Origin: Flavobacteriales bacterium
GTDB lineage: Bacteria > Bacteroidota > Bacteroidia > Flavobacteriales_E > Vicingaceae
Assembly: GCA_002402165.1 (NCBI GenBank)
Contig: NVVI01000042.1
Coordinates: forward strand, 4,940 to 11,963
DNA: 7,024 bases
Direction: 5' to 3'
Shown here: piece after piece, positions 1 through 5,952 of the stretch
Numbering within the stretch: position 1 is the stretch's first letter
How the letters are laid out: each line of letters begins with the position of its first letter
Made by a program: the position numbers and the translations under genes
Notes under the pieces: model-generated
The model's input: only the letters and a program-made list of their open reading frames with translations
What the model was told of the DNA's origin: nothing
Database searches by the model: none

Positions 1-1
1 T

Positions 2-511
2 CCGGTAAGTTTAGGGAAAATGCTCTTGCATTTACCAAGTTTTTTACCAGCAACTCCTGCTGGAATTATAGAAATGTTTAGATATTACAACATTCCAACC
101 GAAGGAAAACATTGTGTGGTAATTGGTCGAAGTCATATTGTTGGTTCTCCTATGAGTGTGTTGATGGCTCGTAATGATAATCCAGGAAACTGTACAGTTA
201 CGTTAACGCACAGCAGAACTCAGAATTTAGCTGAGATAACTAAAACAGCAGACATATTAATTGTTGCCATTGGTAAACCAGAATTTGTTACTGCAGATAT
301 GGTTAAAGAAGGAGCAACAGTAATTGATGTAGGAATTCACAGAATTGAAGATGCTTCAAAAAAATCTGGATTTAGATTAATAGGAGATGTAAAATTTGAT
401 GAGGTAGCTCCTAAGTGTGCTTTTATTTCTCCCGTACCTGGTGGGGTAGGACCAATGACTATTGCTAGTTTATTGAAGAATACTTTGTTGGCTGTTAAAT
501 TGAATAGCTAA
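2..511 (+). CDS. folD: FolD bifunctional methylene-THF dehydrogenase/cyclohydrolase, C-terminal part (5' truncated by window)
   Basis: FolD is a cytosolic enzyme that interconverts 5,10-methylene-THF, 5,10-methenyl-THF and 10-formyl-THF, supplying one-carbon units for purine, formyl-Met and methyl-group synthesis. The frame is open from base 2 and reads [22 protein letters not shown], so the ATG at 20 is internal and the true start lies left of the window. Counting from that ATG, the TPAGI segment is at residues 12-16, the Rossmann NADP-binding motif GRSHIVGSP at 36-44, and the family signature [13 protein letters not shown] at 140-152. About 169 of the usual roughly 290 residues are present. 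The N-terminal catalytic domain, with its YxxxK lysine, is missing only because the window starts late. The [18 protein letters not shown] segment is of the Bacteroidota type. The gene ends 1 bp from the end of the convergent amidohydrolase gene. Family assignment is secure. Confidence 0.97.
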   Translation, partial: PVSLGKMLLHLPSFLPATPAGIIEMFRYYNIPTEGKHCVVIGRSHIVGSPMSVLMARNDNPGNCTVTLTHSRTQNLAEITKTADILIVAIGKPEFVTADMVKEGATVIDVGIHRIEDASKKSGFRLIGDVKFDEVAPKCAFISPVPGGVGPMTIASLLKNTLLAVKLNS

Positions 512-512
512 A

Positions 513-1787
513 TTACTGTTTGTAAATCTTCCCATCTTTCATTACAAAAACTACTTTGGTCATAACTTCAATGTCTTTTATGGGGTTACCATCTACCGCA
601 ATAATATCAGCTAATTTACCTACTTCAATAACACCAATTTCATCATTTTCTAAAACTAGAGCATTGGTTACGGTTGCTGCTTGAATAGCTTCCATGGCTG
701 GCATTCCAGCCTCTACCATATAGCCAAACTCCTTTCCATTTTCTCCATGTTTAAAAACTCCAGCATCTGTTCCGAAAGCAATTTTCACACCTTTTTTATA
801 CGCTTTTGCAAAAGTTCCTTGAATTTTTGGACCAACTTCTAACGCTTTAGGAACAACTATTTCAGGGTAAAAACCTTTTACTTTGGCTTTTTCAGTTACT
901 TCTTTTCCAGCAGTAATTGTAGGCACCAAATATACATTGTGTTTTATCATTAATTCCATAGTGGCTTCACTCATCATTGTACCATGCTCTATTGTTTTTA
1001 CACCACCTAAAATTGCTCTTTTCATACCTTCATCTCCATGGGCATGTGCAGCAACGTGCATTCCATAATCTTTTGCAGTAGAGCAGATGGCTTTAATTTC
1101 TTCTATGGTAAATTGAGGGTTTGAGCTACTTTTTGCAACACTCAAAACTCCTCCAGTTGCAGTAATTTTAATGCAATCAACTCCATTTTTATAGCGTTGT
1201 CTTACTGCTTTCCTACATTCATCAGCTCCATTTACCACGCCTTCTTTTGGACCTGGATCACCCATTAAATCTTTTTTCCAGCCATTGGTTGGGTCTGCAT
1301 GTCCACCAGTTGTGGCTATTGATTTTCCAGCCGAGTAAATTCTCGGGCCAACAGTTGTTCCTTTGTTAATGGCATTCCTAACAGCCGTATTTACTCCAGT
1401 TCCACCTAAATCTCTCACGGTGGTGAATCCAGCCATCAACGTTGATTTCACAAAATTTACCGAACGTAAAGCTTTATCAGCATCGTTTAATTTAAATGGT
1501 TCTGTGTATGATTTGGGGTTAAATTCTCCTTCAACGTGAACGTGCATATCAATTAAACCTGGCATTACCGTTTTGGTTTTTAAATCTACTGTAATATCTT
1601 TATCTGATCGTGGAGTAATGTAGCCTTTTTCTACACCTATAATTTTGTTTTCCAATACCACAATGGTCATTTCGGTCAACAATTTTCCATTTTTGGTATC
1701 TATCAATTTCCCACAATGGATATAAGTGTTTTGAGCTAATAATAAGCTAGTTAAACAAGTGATGAGAGTAAGTAAAACGTATTTCAT
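513..1787 (-). CDS. Exported metal-dependent amidohydrolase (prolidase / imidazolonepropionase-like)
   Basis: This is a 424-residue member of the amidohydrolase superfamily (PF01979 type). An N-terminal signal peptide (MKYVLLTLITCLTSLLLAQ, cleavage probably near residue 19) points to the periplasm. Metal-site elements appear in the expected order: HVH at 82-84 after MPGLID, a lysine at 207 in KITATGG (the likely carboxylated bridging lysine), HAH at 248-250, IEHG with H268, and GTDAG with D341. The C-terminal segment IGVIEVGKLADIIAVDGNP at 384-402 is the beta-sandwich return typical of this family. Closest known relatives are secreted Xaa-Pro or Xaa-Lys/Arg dipeptidase-like enzymes with the same HxH...K...H...H...D set. 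A dipeptide or N-acyl amino acid substrate is therefore plausible but not provable here. It is the last gene of a four-gene minus-strand cluster, 20 bp after its upstream neighbour, and ends 1 bp from folD. The ATG directly precedes the signal peptide, which fixes the start. Confidence 0.93.
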   Translation of the reverse strand: MKYVLLTLITCLTSLLLAQNTYIHCGKLIDTKNGKLLTEMTIVVLENKIIGVEKGYITPRSDKDITVDLKTKTVMPGLIDMHVHVEGEFNPKSYTEPFKLNDADKALRSVNFVKSTLMAGFTTVRDLGGTGVNTAVRNAINKGTTVGPRIYSAGKSIATTGGHADPTNGWKKDLMGDPGPKEGVVNGADECRKAVRQRYKNGVDCIKITATGGVLSVAKSSSNPQFTIEEIKAICSTAKDYGMHVAAHAHGDEGMKRAILGGVKTIEHGTMMSEATMELMIKHNVYLVPTITAGKEVTEKAKVKGFYPEIVVPKALEVGPKIQGTFAKAYKKGVKIAFGTDAGVFKHGENGKEFGYMVEAGMPAMEAIQAATVTNALVLENDEIGVIEVGKLADIIAVDGNPIKDIEVMTKVVFVMKDGKIYKQ

Positions 1788-1807
1788 AATTAATCAGTAT
1801 TTAGTCG

Positions 1808-2500
1808 TTATCTAGAGTAAAATTTTTGAAGATTATTATTCATTATTAAAACCATTTTATGAATTGCACGATAAAATGGTAATCCACTAAATTCTCTTAC
1901 ATAATAAGGAAATGGTTTTCTTAATTGTTCAAATTGCTCGTCTTTTATAATTAACCCAGTAACTGTAATCTCAGGACCACCATAGTAGGTCGTGGTTTTT
2001 TCCCCACTTTCAAAACCAGTAGTACTCCCATATTTTTTAGTGTCAGGTTCGGTAATACCTAATTCTGCTGTTAGGTATTTATTGCTACTCACTTTTATAG
2101 TGGAATCTAATTGCAAACTATCATTTAAAAACATGACGTTATCAAGTTGACTGTTTCTGACATATTTAGAATAATCACTATAAAAAAAATAAACAGGACA
2201 AAAATTAAAATTTACTCTAAATGCATTTACTATTTTTTGATTTTTTATTCTCAATTTATTTTCAGTTTTATCAGCTAATTTATTTTTATTCGCTTTTCTC
2301 ATGGCAGCAAGAGATTTTTTTCGGGTACTTAATCTGACCAATAGAACTCCATCATGTAATTGTAACACCTGCTCTTTAGCCTTTATTTTAGCTTCTACAC
2401 GAGCTTCTTTAATGTCTTTTCTTTTATGACTAACTACTTCTTCTTTTTGAGCAAAAGAGATAAGAGGAGAAAATAAAAATAAGAAAAGTAAATACTTCAT
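1808..2500 (-). CDS. Exported protein of unknown function, 230 aa
   Basis: No family is recognised. Residues 1-18 (MKYLLFLFLFSPLISFAQ) form a clear signal peptide with cleavage after SFA or AQ, so the mature protein is periplasmic or surface associated. There is no lipobox cysteine. Residues 19-45 are a highly charged, probably helical stretch rich in K, E and R. A segment LHDGVLLVRLSTRKKSL follows at 48-64, then a basic, Asn-rich region at 66-88 and an aromatic patch around 99-113 (NFCPVYFFYSDYSKY). The C-terminal third contains a GGPEITVTGLIIKDEQFEQL segment at 174-193 and an aromatic FPYYVREFSGLPFYRA stretch at 197-212. Its start is 2 bp past the stop of the 58-residue gene upstream, and its stop lies 20 bp ahead of the amidohydrolase start. 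Shared transcription, and possibly translational coupling, is likely. The real start is supported by the signal peptide. Confidence 0.8.
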   Translation of the reverse strand: MKYLLFLFLFSPLISFAQKEEVVSHKRKDIKEARVEAKIKAKEQVLQLHDGVLLVRLSTRKKSLAAMRKANKNKLADKTENKLRIKNQKIVNAFRVNFNFCPVYFFYSDYSKYVRNSQLDNVMFLNDSLQLDSTIKVSSNKYLTAELGITEPDTKKYGSTTGFESGEKTTTYYGGPEITVTGLIIKDEQFEQLRKPFPYYVREFSGLPFYRAIHKMVLIMNNNLQKFYSR

Positions 2501-2502
2501 AG

Positions 2503-2679
2503 TTAGTTGTTTAGTTCTTTTAATTGGGCTTCTATTCTATCCATTTTTTTGTTGAGATTAGACAAAGCGTTCAAAATTAAGATATGAGTTTTTTTAGCAT
2601 CAATACCAACAGGGCTATTATCACTGTGAATTACTTTTGCAATTTCATCAAATGTTTTTTTATCTACTTCTAAGTTCAT
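2503..2679 (-). CDS. Small soluble protein of unknown function, 58 aa
   Basis: This short gene fills the space between its two neighbours. Its ATG is 5 bp past the stop of the lipoprotein gene and its stop is 2 bp before the start of the 230-residue gene. The protein begins MNLEVDKKTFDEIAKVIHSD, continues with NSPVGIDAKKTHILIL at residues 21-36, and ends in a leucine-rich, charged helix at about 33-56 (ALSNLNKKMDRIEAQLKEL), which could form a short coiled coil. It has no signal peptide or membrane segment, so it is predicted to be cytoplasmic, unlike the other three products of the cluster. The SPVGIDAKKTH segment looks like the kind of motif conserved in small Bacteroidota hypothetical proteins, but I cannot assign a family. 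Support comes from the near-perfect fit between neighbours, the sensible composition and the lack of any competing frame. Confidence 0.8.
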   Translation of the reverse strand: MNLEVDKKTFDEIAKVIHSDNSPVGIDAKKTHILILNALSNLNKKMDRIEAQLKELNN

Positions 2680-2684
2680 GGTTA

Positions 2685-3113
2685 TTAGTTTTCTAAATTA
2701 TTTATTATTTGGTTCCTTTTCCCATTATCATCATATAGTATTGTTTTATCCAATTTATATTTTGCAGCACCTCTACCTTGATTTTTAGTAATCTTTAAAT
2801 CTACTCTTTTTACAGTTCCTTCTTGAGAAAAAGTGATAATTCTTCTATGTACTTTCGTGCGCCCATCTCTAACCAATGCAGAATATTTGTGATAAGATTT
2901 TTCTAATAAAACACCGTTAGTATCATATTTTTCTTCGATGTGTAAATGACCAAAAATGCCATATTGTGAGATTCTAATAAATTTATACCGTTTTACAACT
3001 ATAGTAGAATCTTTTCTATATTCTTTTGAAATTCTTATTGACGGAAACGGTTTTTGGAACCTACATGAAAAAAGCAAAACACAAATAATTAACAAGATAA
3101 TTAACTTTCTCAT
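2685..3113 (-). CDS. Putative small lipoprotein, 142 aa
   Basis: Function is unknown. Residues 1-17 (MRKLIILLIICVLLFSC) make a short signal peptide ending in a lipobox-like LFSC, with Cys17 the probable lipidated residue. The expected location is the periplasmic face of the inner or outer membrane. The mature part is basic and beta-rich. It contains two weakly similar segments, YDTNGVLLEKSYHKYS around residue 63 and YDDNGKRNQIINN near the C-terminus at 127-139. These resemble the YDxNG strands of Bacteroidota antitoxin-like or YD-type beta repeat proteins, but the match is too short to name a family. It is the first gene of the four-gene cluster leading to the amidohydrolase and lies just downstream of the 3154-3298 palindromic repeat. 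Any promoter for the cluster must lie in or beside that repeat, or transcription reads through from rarA. No clear Bacteroidota TAnnTTTG element was found. Confidence 0.78.
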   Translation of the reverse strand: MRKLIILLIICVLLFSCRFQKPFPSIRISKEYRKDSTIVVKRYKFIRISQYGIFGHLHIEEKYDTNGVLLEKSYHKYSALVRDGRTKVHRRIITFSQEGTVKRVDLKITKNQGRGAAKYKLDKTILYDDNGKRNQIINNLEN

Positions 3114-3153
3114 ACTTCTAAATTAATGAATAATCTTTAATTTACATTAGTAC

Positions 3154-3298
3154 CGTCATTGCGAGGAATGAGGAACGATTGACGAAGCAATCTTATCGAT
3201 GAGATTGCTTCATTTTATTTTGTAATATAGTTCGAAAGCCCTTCGACAAGCTCAGGGTGACATTTCTCACTATGACAAAATATAAATTCGCAATGACG
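3154..3298. repeat. Intergenic palindromic repeat element, copy without a gene (145 bp)
   Basis: This occupies most of the 186-bp gap between rarA and the lipoprotein gene. Left to right it has box A CGTCATTGCGAGG (3154-3166), a 15-bp spacer, and box B ACGAAGCAATCTTAT (3182-3196). Two bases (CG) follow, then box B' ATGAGATTGCTTC (3199-3211), a 76-bp middle part, and box A' TCGCAATGACG (3288-3298), the exact reverse complement of the first 11 bases of box A. B and B' form a 10-bp perfect stem (3184-3193 with 3202-3211). The right end is 1 bp from the rarA stop codon. The same boxes surround the GIY-YIG gene at 5562-5925. Strings of this CGTCATTGCGAGG...GAAGCAATCT kind are familiar as dispersed intergenic repeats in Bacteroidota and some other bacteria. 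No target-site duplication is visible. Confidence 0.85.
3239..3262. repeat. Second repeat motif nested in the palindromic element
   Basis: The stretch CCCTTCGACAAGCTCAGGG followed by TGACA lies between boxes B' and A' of the surrounding element. Its ends CCCT and AGGG are complementary and it can fold into a weak stem. From general knowledge this string is another frequent intergenic repeat of environmental bacterial genomes, distinct from the CGTCATTGCGAGG family. Only one copy is present in this window, so its repeat status here rests on recognition and not on comparison within the window. Confidence 0.5.
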
Positions 3299-3299
3299 T

Positions 3300-4580
3300 T
3301 TAATAATTGTATTTATCTTTCCACAATTCTTTTAAAAATTTTCTAAAAGAAGCTTCTTTAGGATTATTACTGGGTTCATAAAATTTAGTTCCTTTTATTT
3401 CATCGGGCAAGTATTCTTGAGTTTCAAAATTTCCTTCTCCATTGTGTGAATATTTGTAATCAGCTCCATAACCAATATCCTTCATAAGCTTGGTTGGAGC
3501 ATTTCTAATGTGTAAGGGAACAGAAAGGTTTCCTGTGGTTCTAACTAATTCTTGAGCCTCTTTTATGGCTTTATACGAAGCGTTACTCTTAGGAGAATTT
3601 GCCAAATAAACGGCTGTTTGAGAAAGGATAATTCTTCCTTCAGGAAAACCAATTACATTAACTGCCTGAAAACAATTATTAGCAATTACCAAAGCGGTAG
3701 GGTTAGCGTTTCCAATGTCTTCAGAGGCAGAAATTAATAATCTCCTTGCTATAAATTTCATATCCTCACCACCTTCTAACATTCTAGCTAGCCAATAAAC
3801 TGCTCCATTAGGATCACTTCCTCTAATGGATTTAATAAATGCAGAAATAATATCGTAATGCTGGTCACCCGCTTTATCATAACGTACGATGTTTTGTTGC
3901 ACAACATCAACCACCAAATCATTTGTAATTTCTATCTTATCAGTATCAAAACTGTTTACTACAATTTCTAGAGTGTTTAAGAGTTTTCGAGCATCACCAC
4001 CCGATAATTGTAATAAGGATTCATACTCTTTAATGGTAATGTCTTTCTTTTTGAGATCTTCATCGGTAGTTAAGGCAATGTCAATTAAGCTCAATAAATC
4101 TTCTTTGCTTTGTTCTTTTAATACATAAACCTGACAACGAGAAAGTAAGGCTGAAATGACTTCAAAAGAAGGGTTTTCAGTAGTTGCACCTATTAAAGTA
4201 ATGATGCCTTTTTCCACTGCACCTAATAAGGAATCTTGTTGTGATTTGCTAAAACGATGAATCTCATCTATAAATAAAACAGGGTTATTGGTTCCGAAAA
4301 ATTGCTGTGATTTTGCTTTGGAAATAATGTCTCTTATATCTTTAACACCAGAATTTATAGCACTTAAAGAATAAAAAGGCCTATCTAAATAATTAGCAAT
4401 AATGTTGGCTAAAGTTGTTTTTCCAACTCCTGGAGGCCCCCACAATATCATTGATGGAATAACCCCTTTTTCTATGAAATTACGAAGTGTACACCCTTTT
4501 CCAACCAAATGTTGTTGCCCGATATAATTATCAAAAGTATTGGGTCTAAGGCGTTCTGCTAATGGAGTTAGGTTTTTCAA
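3300..4580 (-). CDS. rarA: RarA/MgsA replication-associated AAA+ recombination ATPase
   Basis: RarA (MgsA, related to eukaryotic WRNIP1) is a clamp-loader-like AAA+ ATPase that acts at stalled replication forks and interacts with SSB. The 426-residue length is normal. Visible features are the N-terminal [20 protein letters not shown] at 6-25, Walker [10 protein letters not shown] at 48-56, Walker B VLFIDEIH at 101-108, and the sensor 1 region [11 protein letters not shown] at 131-141. An arginine-finger candidate, R148, is in LLSRC, and sensor 2 is SGGDARKL at 193-200 with R198. The C-terminal tetramerisation domain follows, with [18 protein letters not shown] at 251-268 and [10 protein letters not shown] at 285-294. 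The start codon is TTG at 4580: no in-frame ATG lies between the upstream in-frame stop and residue 44, and the TTG gives the canonical N-terminus. The start is 8 bp past the stop of the preceding gene, so translation is probably coupled. Confidence 0.97.
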   Translation of the reverse strand: MKNLTPLAERLRPNTFDNYIGQQHLVGKGCTLRNFIEKGVIPSMILWGPPGVGKTTLANIIANYLDRPFYSLSAINSGVKDIRDIISKAKSQQFFGTNNPVLFIDEIHRFSKSQQDSLLGAVEKGIITLIGATTENPSFEVISALLSRCQVYVLKEQSKEDLLSLIDIALTTDEDLKKKDITIKEYESLLQLSGGDARKLLNTLEIVVNSFDTDKIEITNDLVVDVVQQNIVRYDKAGDQHYDIISAFIKSIRGSDPNGAVYWLARMLEGGEDMKFIARRLLISASEDIGNANPTALVIANNCFQAVNVIGFPEGRIILSQTAVYLANSPKSNASYKAIKEAQELVRTTGNLSVPLHIRNAPTKLMKDIGYGADYKYSHNGEGNFETQEYLPDEIKGTKFYEPSNNPKEASFRKFLKELWKDKYNY

Positions 4581-4588
4581 TGAAAAAT

Positions 4589-4996
4589 TTAGTCTTCTAT
4601 TATTAGAATTAAAGGTTTTCCTGTTCCGAATTCATTTTTGGTATTTACAATTTCAATATTTTCTATGTATATTTTTTTTGGATTGTATTTTTTAATTACC
4701 ATTGTCATTCTTTCGCTTAATCTGTTTCCTTTCATATTTAGTTCGAAGACCGTATCTTCTTCTCCTTCTTTAGTTGATACGAAAGAAAATATAAAAAAAT
4801 TCACCTTCCAATTAGTATCATTAACAACCAATTCAGTACACTTTAAAAGGGCTGATTGAGAAATTGTTTTTTCATTTATTTTTTCTTTAACAATAGTATT
4901 GTTAGTATTCCCACATATATTTATTTCTAAATTTGATTGGGAAAACACTGGAGTAAAAGCTATAAAGGCTAAGGTAATGAAGAATATTTTTTTCAT
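4589..4996 (-). CDS. Small exported protein of unknown function, 135 aa
   Basis: No family is recognised. Residues 1-20 (MKKIFFITLAFIAFTPVFSQ) are a clear signal peptide with likely cleavage after VFS or VFSQ, so the mature protein of about 115 residues is periplasmic or secreted. There is no lipobox. Two cysteines, in ICGNTN (about residue 28) and LLKCTEL (about residue 53), could form a disulfide. The rest alternates short hydrophobic and polar stretches (WKVNFFIFSF, TVFELNMKGN, KIYIENIEIVNT), suggesting a small beta-rich domain. It sits between the DUF1697 gene (23 bp upstream) and rarA (8 bp downstream), all on the minus strand. The linkage to rarA looks like incidental operon packing. 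The signal peptide and tight spacing support the gene and its start. Confidence 0.8.
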   Translation of the reverse strand: MKKIFFITLAFIAFTPVFSQSNLEINICGNTNNTIVKEKINEKTISQSALLKCTELVVNDTNWKVNFFIFSFVSTKEGEEDTVFELNMKGNRLSERMTMVIKKYNPKKIYIENIEIVNTKNEFGTGKPLILIIED

Positions 4997-5019
4997 AATA
5001 AAATAGGTTTAGTAGAATA

Positions 5020-5556
5020 TTAATCTTCAGTAAATTTAGTCATTTCTAATAACTTTTTAGTGGTATTTAAATTTCTAGAGGTTGCCCGGATTTTTAATTT
5101 TCTTTCTATTAAATTATTATTCATTTTGGCTCTTCCTGCGCCATTTGGATAATGCGAATAGATTACTTTTCCTATCAATTCAAAAAATTCATTATCGAAT
5201 GAAATGGAATTTAAAGCATTAATGTTTTCTTGTTTTGGATTTTCGGACAAAAATGTAAAATATGGGTTTTCAATATTTGGATACGGATTATCGCTTAATG
5301 CTGTTTCTATTTCAGCAGGAGTTAAAATCAGATTAGGAACTTCAAAACCATAATGACTTTCAATTTTATCGAAAATCATTTCTTGAAGTTGAATTGGGCT
5401 TGCTTCTTTGCATTCAAAAACTACATTACCACTTTGTATATAGGTTTGAACATTGGCAAAGCCCAACTCTTGATATAAAGACTTTAAATCGGTCATTAAG
5501 ATTTTTTTCTGACCGCTAACGTTTATTCCTCGTAGTATGGAGATGTAGGTTTTCAT
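5020..5556 (-). CDS. DUF1697 domain-containing protein, 178 aa
   Basis: The protein matches the DUF1697 family (PF08002), small cytoplasmic proteins of unknown biochemical function that are widespread in bacteria. The hallmark N-terminus is present: ISILRGINVSGQKKILMTDL at residues 5-24, then LKSLYQELGFANVQTYIQSGNVVFE at 24-48, in which the GINV and TYIQSGNVVF motifs are typical. The C-terminal part carries YSHYPNGAGRAKMNNNLIER at 133-152 and KIRATSRNLNTTKKLLEM at 154-171, also as expected. Length is normal and there is no signal peptide. The gene starts only 5 bp downstream of the palindromic repeat arm at 5562-5587, so its untranslated leader is made of that repeat. It is followed 23 bp later by the small exported protein gene and then rarA. 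Confidence 0.93.
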   Translation of the reverse strand: MKTYISILRGINVSGQKKILMTDLKSLYQELGFANVQTYIQSGNVVFECKEASPIQLQEMIFDKIESHYGFEVPNLILTPAEIETALSDNPYPNIENPYFTFLSENPKQENINALNSISFDNEFFELIGKVIYSHYPNGAGRAKMNNNLIERKLKIRATSRNLNTTKKLLEMTKFTED

Positions 5557-5561
5557 AATTT

Positions 5562-5587
5562 CGTCATTGCGAGGTACGAAGCAATCT
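5562..5587. repeat. Left inverted arm of the GIY-YIG cassette
   Basis: Box A CGTCATTGCGAGG and box B ACGAAGCAATCT are separated by a single T. Its last base is also part of the GIY-YIG stop codon (minus-strand TAA at 5589-5587). It covers most of the 30 bp between that stop and the DUF1697 start codon. Confidence 0.88.
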
Positions 5588-5877
5588 TATAATTGATTGT
5601 ACAAATCATTCCAATTTGGATTTGTTGATTGTATCAGCTCTATTTTACTTTTTCTTGAACCTCCTTTAATTCTTTTTTCTTCTGCTATTCCTTCTTCAAT
5701 AGTATGAAACCCTTTATAGTAAACCAGTTTTTCTATATTGTATTTTGCTGTAAAACTGTTTTTGTACTTTTTTTCTTTATGCTCAAGTATTCTATTTTTT
5801 AAATCACTTTTTACACCAGTATACAACACTTTGTTATACTTATTTGTGAGTGTGTAAACAGCACTTCCTTTTTCCAT
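5587..5877 (-). CDS. GIY-YIG nuclease superfamily protein, 96 aa
   Basis: This is a single-domain GIY-YIG endonuclease-like protein of the small URI/UvrC-N type. The motif elements are AVYTLTN at residues 6-12 (the GIY strand, with Y8), VLYTG at 17-21 (the YIG strand), the catalytic arginine R29 in DLKNRILEH at 25-33, FTAKYNIEKLVYY at 42-54, and EEKRIKGGSRKSKIELI at 66-82 with metal-binding glutamate E67. NPNWNDLYNQL closes the protein at 86-96. All residues needed for catalysis appear intact, so an active nuclease is plausible. The substrate is unknown, and members of this family are often multicopy in a genome. The gene lies inside a pair of inverted repeat arms, starts 16 bp inside the right arm, and takes its stop codon from the left arm. 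That context argues for a role tied to the repeat instead of to the neighbouring DUF1697 or PD-(D/E)XK genes. Confidence 0.92.
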   Translation of the reverse strand: MEKGSAVYTLTNKYNKVLYTGVKSDLKNRILEHKEKKYKNSFTAKYNIEKLVYYKGFHTIEEGIAEEKRIKGGSRKSKIELIQSTNPNWNDLYNQL

Positions 5878-5893
5878 ATTGCTAAATTGAATG

Positions 5894-5925
5894 AGATTGC
5901 TTCGTCCTTCGTCCTCGCAATGACG
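5894..5925. repeat. Right inverted arm of the GIY-YIG cassette
   Basis: Box B' AGATTGCTTCGT (5894-5905), spacer CCTTCGT (5906-5912) and box A' CCTCGCAATGACG (5913-5925) are the inverse of the left arm. The spacer looks like a slipped partial copy of the adjoining TTCGT. Together with the preceding ATG at 5891-5893, box B' shares ATGAGATTGCTTC with 3199-3211. Confidence 0.88.
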
Positions 5926-5952
5926 TATGAGGTTTTGGTGTGGGAGTGTTGA

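Larger units (their letters stand above)
5562..5925. mobile_element. Palindrome-bounded GIY-YIG cassette (putative mobile element)
   Basis: Two inverted arms enclose the GIY-YIG gene. The left arm (5562-5587) is box A CGTCATTGCGAGG, one spacer base, then box B ACGAAGCAATCT. The right arm (5894-5925) is the reverse complement of the same two boxes with a 7-base spacer, CCTTCGT on the plus strand. Twenty-five bases match between the arms, interrupted only by the spacer. Each arm also holds ATTGC...GCAAT, so it can fold on its own in the manner of REP-type sequences. The layout equals that of the 3154-3298 element except that about 300 bp has been gained between B and B'. No target-site duplication and no transposase of a known family is seen, so 'mobile' is inferred from the gene-inside-repeat design. 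Confidence 0.55.

Noticed and set aside
519..548. Inverted pair TTTGTAA / TTACAAA near the folD-amidohydrolase junction as a bidirectional terminator
   Set aside because: The stem is only 7 bp, AT-rich, with a 16-base loop and no T-run on either side. It lies within coding sequence and is easily due to chance.
883..1068. Plus-strand 61-codon open frame
   Set aside because: It lies entirely inside the well-supported amidohydrolase gene on the other strand and shows no family motif.
3114..3153. Bacteroidota-type promoter (TTG / TAnnTTTG) ahead of the lipoprotein gene
   Set aside because: No acceptable match was found in this stretch or across the neighbouring repeat on the minus strand.
3184..3221. 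Hairpin followed by ATTTTATTTT, looking like a rho-independent terminator on the plus strand
   Set aside because: The 10-bp stem is part of the repeat palindrome, and all nearby genes are on the minus strand, where no T-run follows the stem. Termination here is not supported.
3154..3298. CRISPR array
   Set aside because: The repeated boxes are inverted, irregularly spaced and few, with no direct repeat-spacer periodicity.
3148..3304. Target-site duplications flanking the two palindromic elements
   Set aside because: Bases just outside 3154/3298 and 5562/5925 were compared and share no convincing direct repeat.
3552..4128. Two plus-strand open frames (3552-3737 and 3889-4128)
   Set aside because: Both are antisense to conserved rarA coding sequence and have Ser/Lys-rich translations typical of shadow frames.
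4638..4859. Plus-strand 73-codon open frame with a hydrophobic N-terminus
   Set aside because: It is antisense to the small exported protein gene. The hydrophobicity comes from reading AT-rich Lys/Asn codons backwards.
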